Notes: generated by a model from the sequence alone, not told the origin. DNA of 41,273 bases from Archaeoglobi archaeon JdFR-42 (GCA_002010305.1 MTND01000038.1:1-41273); one strand, 5' to 3'. Shown: positions 31,127-38,189, counted from the first letter of the stretch. A program made the numbers and translations.

Positions 31127-31852
31127 ATGTCCATCGAAAATGAAAACGTAATAATAAATGAACTCGAATTTTGCTCTATCTTTTCCTATTGCCCTAGAGA
31201 TAATTCTGATGAGGGATTATTAGCAAAAAGGCTCATGAATCATATAAAAAATGATACAATGATAAAAATCAAGAGGACAGTCTTTATAAAAAATGGGGGA
31301 GTGACAGTTGAGAAAGAACTGTCTGCATCGCAATATGTTGCAGAAGTATTAAAAAAACTAGTGAATGGAGGTTATTTCTCAGATTTCTTCCAAGAAGATA
31401 CAATCCTAATTCCCATGCCTAGAGCTACGCCAATTAAAAAAAGTCAACTTTGGCCATCATTTCAGATAGCAAAGGCGATGGAAAATGAGGGGCTTGGGGT
31501 CGTTAGACCTGTATTAGTAAGAACAAAACCCGTTTTAAAGTCCTCATTAGCTTCACCAAAGCAGAGACCCAAACCAATAGACCACTACGAAAGCATGGGA
31601 ATTAATAAAATGGTGGAACTGGGCTCGAAGAAATTAATATTTGTAGACGATATTGTGACGAGGGGTCACACATTTATGGGGGCTGCTTGGCGACTTAAAG
31701 AAGCTTTTTCAAATGTCGGGATAACTGCATTTGCTGCTATGCAAACTATTAGTAACAAATCTGAATTTAAAAATCACTTTTACCCAGCTAAAGGCACAAT
31801 AAATTATAGAAGAGACGAAAGGGATTGCATACGCAATTGGAAACCAGTTTAG
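31127..31852 (+). CDS. ComF-like phosphoribosyltransferase-domain protein
   Basis: 241 residues. The C-terminal half has the type I PRTase fold: TILIPMPRATPIKKSQLWPS, then the PRPP loop KLIFVDDIVTRGHTFMGAA. The N-terminal 80 residues are unfamiliar and lack the ComF zinc finger. It either uses PRPP to make or remove nucleotides, or senses them. Gene order DprA-like then PRTase with a 6-bp gap suggests a two-component system. No ribosome site before the ATG, consistent with coupling to the upstream gene. Confidence 0.82.
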   Translation: MSIENENVIINELEFCSIFSYCPRDNSDEGLLAKRLMNHIKNDTMIKIKRTVFIKNGGVTVEKELSASQYVAEVLKKLVNGGYFSDFFQEDTILIPMPRATPIKKSQLWPSFQIAKAMENEGLGVVRPVLVRTKPVLKSSLASPKQRPKPIDHYESMGINKMVELGSKKLIFVDDIVTRGHTFMGAAWRLKEAFSNVGITAFAAMQTISNKSEFKNHFYPAKGTINYRRDERDCIRNWKPV

Positions 31853-32060
31853 TTAAAATAATAAAAAATTGGAGATTACACCGTCTTTTCTTATTTAATC
31901 CCTTCCATTTTGCTGTTAGCCTCTTTAAGAAATTGATTGTCCAAGGTGTTAAATAGATATCAATTCTTGGATGGTCTTTTAGGAGTTGAGCTTCTTTGAG
32001 GCGGTCGATAGCGTTCGAATTAGATTTTAAAAAAGTGAATCGAAAAATAGATAAGGATAT

Positions 32061-32576
32061 TTGAATAGAAAATGGTCAGTTATGAATGACTTTCTAAGTA
32101 TCCTTGTAAGCTTGGCTATAGCCCTAACATCTGTTGGAATTTCTCACCTTATTTATCAAAGGAATAAATTCAAATCGAATTTTAAAGGTGTGCTTGCAGA
32201 ACTGGACTACAATTTATTGACCCTCAAACTCATAAAGATGACTCTTGAAGAAGGAGAGAAGAAAGCAACAAATAATGAAGAGTTTCGTTTTCCCCTTGTG
32301 GAATTGGAAACGTTCACTTTCAATCATTTCATCCTCGAAGGATATCTGATGAGATTAGATATGAGAGATAAAGAATTTTTAATGGGTATTTATAAATTAT
32401 TTGAGGCTATAAACAGGTATATTGAATATTACGAAGAGACCAAACTTAATCTATTATATCGTTCAGCATATGGTGGGGAGTTTAGAGAGACTGTACGACA
32501 AGACCTTAAGACCCTTATATCAGAAGTTGAGCCCAAGATAGAGGAGTTTATTCAAAGGCATTCAAATTATCTATGA
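32061..32576 (+). CDS. N-terminally anchored membrane protein of the cargo island
   Basis: Up to 171 residues from a TTG at 32061 behind AAGGAT; an ATG at 32082 is the alternative. One N-terminal TM (FLSILVSLAIALTSVGISHLIY) precedes a helical cytoplasmic domain (about 35-165; VLAELDYNLLTLKLIKMTLE, LFEAINRYIEYYEETKLNLL). Topology is like many small membrane effectors of defence systems, and it follows the DprA/PRTase pair after a 208-bp gap. Effector role is an inference; family not recognised. Confidence 0.65.
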   Translation: MNRKWSVMNDFLSILVSLAIALTSVGISHLIYQRNKFKSNFKGVLAELDYNLLTLKLIKMTLEEGEKKATNNEEFRFPLVELETFTFNHFILEGYLMRLDMRDKEFLMGIYKLFEAINRYIEYYEETKLNLLYRSAYGGEFRETVRQDLKTLISEVEPKIEEFIQRHSNYL

Positions 32577-32591
32577 TCTTCGCATTCAGCT

Positions 32592-32954
32592 TTATGGAAT
32601 TGGATCACGATAATGGTCGATAAGTTTTCTCATTATCTCTGTGCCCGGTTCTCCCATATCCTCAAGTTTGTTTACAATTTCTTCCATTTGTTTTTTAATA
32701 TCTTGAAATTCTTTAGCCAACTCTTTAAACTTATTCATGTCTGTTACAAATCTTTCTGGATTACTGACGATAAGAATTTCTCGTTTCACACCCCCAGGAA
32801 TGTCTTCCTCTGGTTTTACTACAACCCATAGATCTCTTGATTTGTAAATCAGAGTTCCAGACGGATTGGTTACTTTTTTAATATTGTCCAATACCTTATC
32901 TATTTCATTCATAAAATCAGAAAATTTTTTTAGTAATTTTAGAAGATCTGACAT
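32592..32954 (-). CDS. hypothetical coiled-coil protein
   Basis: 120 residues: helical N-terminus (LLKLLKKFSDFMNEIDKVLD), a small strand segment (TLIYKSRDLWVVVKPEEDIPG, EILIVSNPERFV) and a C-terminal coiled coil (KFKELAKEFQDIKKQMEEIV). Leftward, converging on the cargo island with 15 bp between. Family not recognised. Confidence 0.6.
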   Translation of the reverse strand: MSDLLKLLKKFSDFMNEIDKVLDNIKKVTNPSGTLIYKSRDLWVVVKPEEDIPGGVKREILIVSNPERFVTDMNKFKELAKEFQDIKKQMEEIVNKLEDMGEPGTEIMRKLIDHYRDPIP

Positions 32955-33060
32955 GAATTGTGATTAACTACTCAAGATACATAATATTTTCCTACCCTTT
33001 TAACCATGCATAAGTCATTGTCAATTAACCATCCCCTTCTTTATCCACTTCCAGAATAGA

Positions 33061-33264
33061 TTAATCTCTTAAATTTTCACATGAAAATTGATTACTGCCA
33101 TTCCCGTTTCCGTTGTTCATGCTCTCCATAACTGCCTTGACAAGTTCCATAAGCTGTTTCTGGTGCTCCATGAACTTCTTTTGCTGTTCCATGACTATGT
33201 AGTAAAGCTGGTTAATTTGATGAGTTGTTGGGACACTGCCAAGCCATTCAATTACTCCCGTTAT
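33061..33264 (-). CDS. small helical protein, start uncertain
   Basis: The frame reads VIEWLGSVPTTHQINQLYYIV, MEQQKKFMEHQKQLMELVKAV, then an Asn/Gly repeat and QFSCENLRD. It follows the 247-residue gene by a few bases, with AAGGGGGGAG just before, but the first possible codons there are non-standard (ATA); the first ATG is at 33192. Palindrome site 10 lies inside its last codons. The VIEWL motif recalls the VIEWL of the 320- and 620-residue proteins. Function unknown. Confidence 0.45.
   Translation of the reverse strand: MTGVIEWLGSVPTTHQINQLYYIVMEQQKKFMEHQKQLMELVKAVMESMNNGNGNGSNQFSCENLRD
33074..33087 (-). promoter_or_regulatory. element palindrome site 10
   Basis: TTTTCACATGAAAA inside the 3' end of the small helical gene, about 120 bp upstream of the next leftward gene. 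Confidence 0.7.
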
Positions 33265-33276
33265 TCTCCCCCCTTT

Positions 33277-34020
33277 TCACTTTACTTTCTTCTTTAATTT
33301 TACAGCTTTTTTCAGGTCTTCTTCTGTGATTCCTCCATTCCAGTATAGCTCAAAAGTTTCTGATGTGGGGTCTCCATTTTCTGGATAAACAGTCACTTTA
33401 AGGATATACTTAGTATTGGGCTGGAAGTTGTAGTGAAATATGTAAGGAGTAACAAGACCAAACTTAATGTCTCTTAAATCTGGAAAGTCCGAAAATAAAT
33501 ATACAGGACACTTCTCCACTTTTGTTCCGAGTTTTATTTCTTCCCCATCAGGAGTAACAAAGTAATATATTCCCAATAAGTGTAGTTCCTCCTCATCGCC
33601 TTTATAGATTGTAACTGGGGTCTCCATATCCCTTCCTATCAAATAATTCCTCCTCCACCCTAAGATAACCTGCAAAGGTTCTTCTTTCAGGTGGGAATTT
33701 TGAGCTTTGAGTATTGTGAGTTTAGCAATACAATTTTTTGCATGAACCTTTCCTATATTCTTTACTATCAGAGATAACTGCCGGGTTTTGCATTGATATT
33801 CTTTTGATGGTTGACCAACAGCAATCCCTTTTAATCTCCCTTCTCTTTGGGGGATATCTCTCACATGGATATACTTTTCTCCATCATCACGCTTGTAAAA
33901 GTCAATTTCCAAATATGGTTTATTTCTTCGTTCTTTCAATATAGAATACGATACAGTGAGAATCCAGACCAATAAACCTCCAATTGAACCCGATAGGAGA
34001 TTTGACCAATTCACATCCAT
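33277..34020 (-). CDS. membrane-anchored beta-rich protein
   Basis: 247 residues. An N-terminal TM (LLSGSIGGLLVWILTVSYSIL) precedes a mostly strand-built domain (YLEIDFYKRDD, RQLSLIVKNIGKVHAKNCIAKLTIL, TKYILKVTVYPENGDPTSETFELYW) with an immunoglobulin-like feel, and a basic C-terminal end. The VKNIGKVHAKNCIAKL stretch resembles domains found in many prokaryotic membrane-linked proteins of unknown role. Lies 8 bp downstream of the ribbon-helix-helix gene. Confidence 0.68.
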   Translation of the reverse strand: MDVNWSNLLSGSIGGLLVWILTVSYSILKERRNKPYLEIDFYKRDDGEKYIHVRDIPQREGRLKGIAVGQPSKEYQCKTRQLSLIVKNIGKVHAKNCIAKLTILKAQNSHLKEEPLQVILGWRRNYLIGRDMETPVTIYKGDEEELHLLGIYYFVTPDGEEIKLGTKVEKCPVYLFSDFPDLRDIKFGLVTPYIFHYNFQPNTKYILKVTVYPENGDPTSETFELYWNGGITEEDLKKAVKLKKKVK

Positions 34021-34028
34021 ATTTAACT

Positions 34029-34226
34029 TTAATTATTCTTTTCTTCTTTTCCAACTTCTTTCTTTTTTATGAATCCATGTTCAACCAGCCACGAGATTAT
34101 GATATTTCTTAAAATCTCGGCGTCTTTGTCTCCCATTACTCCTTTGAGGTTTGTTTCTATGACTTCCCATGTTCCTTCTGGAACTGTAACTGTTATCCTT
34201 TTACCCTTGTATCTTGGATCAGGCAT
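34029..34226 (-). CDS. ribbon-helix-helix-like regulator
   Basis: 65 residues: RYKGKRITVTVPEGTWEVIE, then DKDAEILRNIIISWLVEHGF and a Lys-rich tail. A strand followed by two helices fits CopG/Arc-type repressors. A TATA box (34249-34258) lies about 27 bp upstream of the ATG, so the transcript is probably leaderless. It likely binds the TTAGCAC repeats in the divergent promoter next to it. Confidence 0.72.
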   Translation of the reverse strand: MPDPRYKGKRITVTVPEGTWEVIETNLKGVMGDKDAEILRNIIISWLVEHGFIKKKEVGKEEKNN

Positions 34227-34227
34227 A

Positions 34228-34288
34228 TTAGCACCTAATTAGCACAATACTTAAATACTTTTTGTATCGGATAATTAAGTGCTAATTA
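34228..34288. promoter_or_regulatory. divergent promoter with TTAGCAC operators
   Basis: Two direct TTAGCAC copies (34228-34234, 34239-34245, 11 bp apart) and an inverted copy. TAATTAGCAC (34236-34245) and GTGCTAATTA (34279-34288) form perfect 10-bp arms flanking the TATA-like CTTAAATACT. A natural target for the adjacent ribbon-helix-helix protein, allowing control of both directions. Confidence 0.65.
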
Positions 34289-34308
34289 AGGCATAATCAG
34301 GTGATAAT

Positions 34309-34578
34309 ATGAGCATGATAAAAGTCCATAAGGTTTTAGAAGAAGTGGCAGTTAAGGAGAATCGGAGCATCAATGATGTCCTCCAGCAGTTGCTGGAGAA
34401 AGAAATGCAGAAAAGGATAACAGGGCAGGCAAGGGTCAGGTTCCTGATAGATGGTGGTTTTGAGGGGGAAGTAAAGGTGGATGTAACTGGTATTCATGTG
34501 AAAGCAGATAGAGATGGTCTGAGGATCTTCATTAACGGATGCAATGGGGAGCTGGAGATTGAAATAGAGAATAGTTGA
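34309..34578 (+). CDS. small protein with possible RHH-like N-terminus
   Basis: 89 residues. The N-terminal helices (MIKVHKVLEEVAVKENRSIN, DVLQQLLEKEMQKRI) resemble antitoxin or ribbon-helix-helix helices; the C-terminal half is strand-rich (ARVRFLIDGGFEGEVKVDVTG, GLRIFINGCNGELEIEIE). Expressed from the divergent promoter, with GGTGAT before the ATG. It contains an imperfect palindrome copy (TTCATGTGAAAG near 34492) within the coding region. Function unknown. Confidence 0.65.
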   Translation: MSMIKVHKVLEEVAVKENRSINDVLQQLLEKEMQKRITGQARVRFLIDGGFEGEVKVDVTGIHVKADRDGLRIFINGCNGELEIEIENS

Positions 34579-34625
34579 AATATTTTTTTATTGTCTTCTT
34601 TAATGAGGAAAGGAGGTATGTAATA

Positions 34626-35108
34626 ATGAGTGATCGAGATAAATTTCAAGAGTTGGAAAAAGCAATCGTAAGCGTTAGCAATGCTTTAAAGGACTTAAGT
34701 TCTTTTGAAAAGGAAGTGGCAGAGATTATAAAAGTGCTCTCAATTCGGATCTCTAACCTCGAAAGACTTATTGAAATGGCCTTTCCTATTTTTATCATGC
34801 CATTCGTAAACGACGAAAAGACGCAAAAAATGCTAAAGGCGTTCCTGTCTCCAATAGAGATTCCAGCTTCCAGATATCTTAAATACAATCTCAGTTTTGA
34901 TGAAACTGATGTCAAAATAATGGAGCATATCCTCACAGGTAAAAATCTTTGGGAAATCCATAAAGAATTAGAGATATCAAAAGAAGATATGAACAATAGG
35001 ATTAAAAGACTTGAAGAACAGGGATTTATAGCTTCTTTAGACTCTGTAAATTATATAGTGAACTACAGGTATTTTGAATATGCAAAATTAAAATTAGGAA
35101 AACATTAA
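34626..35108 (+). CDS. winged-helix regulator with coiled coil
   Basis: 160 residues from ATG 34626 behind AAAGGAGGT; the open frame extends upstream into an AT-rich, unlikely peptide. N-terminal coiled coil (about 1-60; FQELEKAIVSVSNALKDLSS, EVAEIIKVLSIRISNLERLI), then a C-terminal winged helix (about 105-160; DVKIMEHILTGKNLWEIHKEL, MNNRIKRLEEQGFIASL). Probably a dimeric transcription regulator of the element. Same transcript as the preceding gene. Confidence 0.7.
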   Translation: MSDRDKFQELEKAIVSVSNALKDLSSFEKEVAEIIKVLSIRISNLERLIEMAFPIFIMPFVNDEKTQKMLKAFLSPIEIPASRYLKYNLSFDETDVKIMEHILTGKNLWEIHKELEISKEDMNNRIKRLEEQGFIASLDSVNYIVNYRYFEYAKLKLGKH

Positions 35109-35143
35109 TTTTATTTCTTCTTTCCCCTTTTCAATATTATTTT

Positions 35144-37006
35144 CTAACCACCACCATTTCTGTTCACTCTCAGTCTTGTCAGCTTTTCTTCGAGTGACGT
35201 CACCTTGCTGTTCAAAGTAGCAACAAAATTCATGAGCTGTGTCATTTCAATTATATGTTTGTCAGAGAGTTTCTCTACGAGTTTAGTTACCACATCATGC
35301 ATAACCTTGCTTAACTTCACCATAACGTCTTTTATCTCTTTGATCTCATCTCTTATCTCTTTTATCTCCCTTCGATACTTTTCAAGCTCTTTTTTAAGTT
35401 CGTTTTCTCTTTCCTTTGATTTTTCCAGTTCTTCTTCAAGCTTTTCCAGTTTTTCAAGAGTTTTTATGAGCTCATTTTGTAAGGTCTGGTTGAAGGATAC
35501 TCCACCGTGAATAAGTGGCTCAAGATTCGGCTGCCCATTTAATTTTGCCGATCTGCCTAATATAGCAAGACCTGAGGCAACATCTGTATTTAGCAATCTT
35601 GATATTCCACTCACAAAAATAGAGGCATTTTCAGCTGAGGTTTTACTTTCTGTGTTCTTGAATTCAATTTCTGCTGTCGTAGTGCCTGGAGAACAATCAA
35701 TTGACATTCCGAGTTCTGGTATGCTTATTTTTCCGTATTTTTCTACGATCTGGTAAACCTGATTAGATCTCCCTACATCGTAAAAAGCTATATGTGGTCT
35801 ATTTACTCCTTCTTTGGATATTTTACCCATTCTGGCTTTTCTCTCACCTGTCCAGCCTAAATCACGATATGAGTAAATGTCACCTATGAGGTGGCAGAGA
35901 GAATCAACAAACTTCTCTATGAGAGATGTGCAAACAGAAGTGATGTCTTGCTCAATCAGTTCTGCATTAAGGACAACTGTCTGTGAATTTCCATTGCCCG
36001 GTGCACCGGTATGATCACCTGATGGTGTGAAGTAAATCGAGCCATAGTTTGATAGAAATTCTTCCAATGACACTTCGTAGTTGAACCTTCCAGAGGGTTC
36101 TACGAGTACTTTCCATTTATAGACTTCAAGCTGAACACGTGGTTCTCTGTGGTATTTGAACACATAGCTGGCGTTGCTTCCATTTCTTTTGATTTTTCTC
36201 ACGAGACTCCAACCTTCTTTCTTGAGCCATTCAATCACTTCAGGGATGAGAAGTTCATGGAGGTTCACACGCTCTTTATTTCCGTTCACCTCATTTCTCC
36301 TGGTTTTCACAATGAAATAAGCCCTCTGGAAGCCGTGGATGCGGACACGCCAGTCTGAGAGGAGAGTTGCACCCCCCGGTGTAGCATTTTCACATCTGGC
36401 TATTTGTGATTTTTTATAAATCCTTTTGAAAGTTTCATTTATCCTGTAAATACCGTTTTTAACTCCAGTAATGATCTTAATTTCTCTAAGGTGTTTGATC
36501 CTTTTTGTTATAGTAGTTCTGTGGATTCTCTTTCCCAATCTTGACGAAACAAAGTCTGCTATCATAGATTGTGTGATACCAACTAAAGAATGTCTCTCAA
36601 TAAATTCTAAAATTAATGGAGTAACCAGATCTCTTCCAGAATCAATCTGGGCAATTAAAATATTCCAATCGAGAGGAGTCTCTTGATATGCATTTTTCTC
36701 TTTGGGTATACCTGCTGAGGGTGTGAAATTTTTTAAGGAGGGGTGCACCCCTATTTCACACTTGGTTGAATCTTTATTTTCATTGCCGTTTTCGTTTAAA
36801 AAAGCTCTCAGATCTGTTTTTATTTCACACCCTGGTGCACCCCTACCAGCATTTTTCACACCTGTGACAGAACTATGAACGTAGGGATTGCCATTTATAA
36901 TATGATTAACTGCACAGGTGGAGCAAGGGTCTTCTTCATCCTCAAGCCTTCGACACTCCCTGCAAATATCCTCCCAGTCTTCAATATCAGAAAGATCATG
37001 GCTCAA
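35144..37006 (-). CDS. 620-residue winged-helix/coiled-coil protein, candidate replication initiator
   Basis: TTG start at 37006 behind AGGAGGTATC. N-terminal Cys pairs (CREC, CSTC; about 15-33) form a possible zinc site. A low-complexity region (about 45-110) is followed by a winged helix (about 125-195; LEFIERHSLVGITQSMIADFV, TTITKRIKHLREIKIITGVK), the LLIPEVIEWLKKEGW domain shared with the 23516-24478 product, a central alpha/beta region (about 250-470), and a long C-terminal coiled coil (about 515-615). It is the largest gene near the right end. Its own gene carries iteron-like repeats, as in phage and plasmid initiators whose origin lies inside the gene. No polymerase, primase or helicase motif is visible, so the replication role is inferred. 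Confidence 0.6.
   Translation of the reverse strand: MSHDLSDIEDWEDICRECRRLEDEEDPCSTCAVNHIINGNPYVHSSVTGVKNAGRGAPGCEIKTDLRAFLNENGNENKDSTKCEIGVHPSLKNFTPSAGIPKEKNAYQETPLDWNILIAQIDSGRDLVTPLILEFIERHSLVGITQSMIADFVSSRLGKRIHRTTITKRIKHLREIKIITGVKNGIYRINETFKRIYKKSQIARCENATPGGATLLSDWRVRIHGFQRAYFIVKTRRNEVNGNKERVNLHELLIPEVIEWLKKEGWSLVRKIKRNGSNASYVFKYHREPRVQLEVYKWKVLVEPSGRFNYEVSLEEFLSNYGSIYFTPSGDHTGAPGNGNSQTVVLNAELIEQDITSVCTSLIEKFVDSLCHLIGDIYSYRDLGWTGERKARMGKISKEGVNRPHIAFYDVGRSNQVYQIVEKYGKISIPELGMSIDCSPGTTTAEIEFKNTESKTSAENASIFVSGISRLLNTDVASGLAILGRSAKLNGQPNLEPLIHGGVSFNQTLQNELIKTLEKLEKLEEELEKSKERENELKKELEKYRREIKEIRDEIKEIKDVMVKLSKVMHDVVTKLVEKLSDKHIIEMTQLMNFVATLNSKVTSLEEKLTRLRVNRNGGG
36366..36862. repeat. iteron-like repeats inside the 620-codon gene
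   Basis: A unit of about 30 bp reading G(G/T)TGCACCCC, then AGCATTTT and CACAY occurs at 36366-36396 and 36834-36862. A third, symmetrical copy has GTGTGAAA (36721-36728), the 14-bp palindrome AGGGGTGCACCCCT (36739-36752) and TTTCACAC (36754-36761). TTTCACAC also occurs at 36823-36830. A related CCGGTGCACCGG palindrome lies near 36000. Such clusters mark origin or repressor-binding regions. Confidence 0.5.
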
Positions 37007-37077
37007 GAAGATACCTCCTAACTTCTAAAATTTCAATACTAAAATACTGAAAATAGTAGTAAATGCAAAAGAAAGAC

Positions 37078-37311
37078 TTACATGTATGCCACGTCAGAGG
37101 CAACCCTTGCAGAGCCCCTCCCTCCGTGTCTGAACTGTTCTGCAAGGTTATTCAGGCTTTCCCAGTCGTTCTTCCACTTTAAGAAGAGCTCATGCATGAA
37201 AACAACCACAGAAACCATTGGGGATTCCTTGAGAGCCTGAGGATGTGTTTTCAGCCATTCTCTGAACTCTTCTTCGAGATTTAAGCTCATGAGATATGAC
37301 TCAAAATCCAC
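37078..37311 (-). CDS. 77-residue hypothetical protein
   Basis: GTG start at 37311 about 12 nt after GGGAGGG. Helical: MDFESYLMSLNLEEEFREWL, then KTHPQALKESPMVSVVVFMH and LKWKNDWESLNNLAEQFRHG. It lies just upstream of the 620-codon gene with 71 bp between. No family recognised. A small accessory to the putative initiator would fit. Confidence 0.5.
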   Translation of the reverse strand: MDFESYLMSLNLEEEFREWLKTHPQALKESPMVSVVVFMHELFLKWKNDWESLNNLAEQFRHGGRGSARVASDVAYM

Positions 37312-37373
37312 CTTTCATCCCTCCCGATGTCATGTTGCCACTCTTTTCATAAAAACATTACTATTTTCTATAC

Positions 37374-37387
37374 TACCAAATTTGGTA
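37374..37387. promoter_or_regulatory. 14-bp palindrome in divergent promoter
   Basis: TACCAAATTTGGTA, perfect. GGTATTC (37384-37390) and GAATACC (37441-37447) form a second inverted pair flanking the TATA-like AATTTAATAA of the rightward gene. Probable operator of the winged-helix protein. Confidence 0.55.
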
Positions 37388-37459
37388 TTCGAGAATTTAT
37401 TTTTTATTAGACTGTGTTTATGGAAAGAATTTAATAATTAGAATACCACAGAACTAATT

Positions 37460-37756
37460 ATGGAACACAAAGAGATCCACGATGAAAGAGCCCTGATTCA
37501 CAGGGCATTTTCACACCCTACAAGGATAGCAATTTACGAGATTTTGCTCAAGAACAAAGGCAAAGCATTAACTGTAACTGAGATCAGGCATGAATTAATG
37601 GAGAAATACAATATTTTTCAGGAATACGTGAGGATTAAGCATCATCTGCAAATGATGGTGGATGGTAAGATTGTAGAATACATACGGCATGCTCGAAGAC
37701 CGGATGAATTCAAGCTCATAAAAAAAGTTGATCTGATAGTGGAGGATCTTGAGTGA
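37460..37756 (+). CDS. ArsR-like winged-helix regulator
   Basis: 98 residues: IHRAFSHPTRIAIYEILLKN, then LTVTEIRHELMEKYNIFQEY, IKHHLQMMVDGKIVEYIRHA, the order of an ArsR/helix-turn-helix winged domain. A TATA-like stretch about 28 bp upstream of the ATG and the lack of a ribosome site suggest a leaderless message. It is the last gene before attR, a common place for the regulator of an integrated element. Confidence 0.8.
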   Translation: MEHKEIHDERALIHRAFSHPTRIAIYEILLKNKGKALTVTEIRHELMEKYNIFQEYVRIKHHLQMMVDGKIVEYIRHARRPDEFKLIKKVDLIVEDLE

Positions 37757-37797
37757 TATATAAAGCTCCGGGAGTTCCGAACCACTTATTATTGGTT

Positions 37798-37809
37798 CTG
37801 TCGGCGGCG
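37798..37809 (+). other. attR core
   Basis: CTGTCGGCGGCG, identical to the last 12 bases of tRNA-Asn. It is the displaced original tRNA 3' end; GGTTC just before it also matches the T arm, with six bases missing between. Confidence 0.78.
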
Positions 37810-37916
37810 CTTTCGGATCGGGTTATTCCCGACCTCCTTCTTTCTTATGAACTTCTTATGAACTTCTACATATGAGGGGTTACTTTTTATAGGATTACAA
37901 GGAGAATCATGAGTTT

Positions 37917-38165
37917 TACAAGTCTATGACGTATGAGTACGAAAAGATTGGAAAATACTGAAGATAGAATCAGGAGTTCAGAAATGGAAAGGATGTCAAG
38001 TTGATTTTCCTTTCAGAAGGTGTTTTGCTTCTAGAATTAAAGCTACCAGAATGGAAAACACTGGGCAATTAAGGATTACTAAATGGTCCGATAAAGAACT
38101 CGAGGGAGCAATAACGAGAAAAAGGTGGTCGTAAAAGTAAAAGGTGCTTGAGCTGAAAGAATCAC
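37917..38165 (+). pseudogene. decayed integrase gene of an older element
   Basis: From TACAAGTCTATGACGTATGA onward the sequence runs parallel to the first 250 bp or so of the intact integrase gene (5979 on): GAAAAG, then AATACTGAAGATAGAAT versus AATACTGAAAATAGAAT, TGATTTTCC...TTCAG versus TAATTTTCC...TTCAG, and TAAATGGTCCG versus CAAATGGCTCG. Frameshifts and stops break it. It begins at nearly the same distance from its att core as the live gene, so it is a degenerate left arm of a related element that used the same tRNA earlier. Between attR and this relic (37810-37916) no gene is seen; a tandem TTCTTATGAAC repeat lies there. Confidence 0.8.
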
Positions 38166-38189
38166 GTCAGTAAAAAAACAGGGTGGATT

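Noticed and set aside
31866-32030. Minus-strand open stretch reading like protein (NAIDRLKEAQLLKDHPRIDI)
   Set aside because: It has no start codon or ribosome site and runs on antisense into the PRTase gene; at most a remnant of a lost gene in the 208-bp gap.
34490-34502. ATTCATGTGAAAG as an eleventh palindrome site
   Set aside because: One arm is incomplete and it lies in the middle of a coding region without a downstream start codon.
37846-37872. Tandem TTCTTATGAAC repeat as a CRISPR or iteron array
   Set aside because: Only two short, directly adjacent copies with no spacers; probably slippage in decayed DNA.
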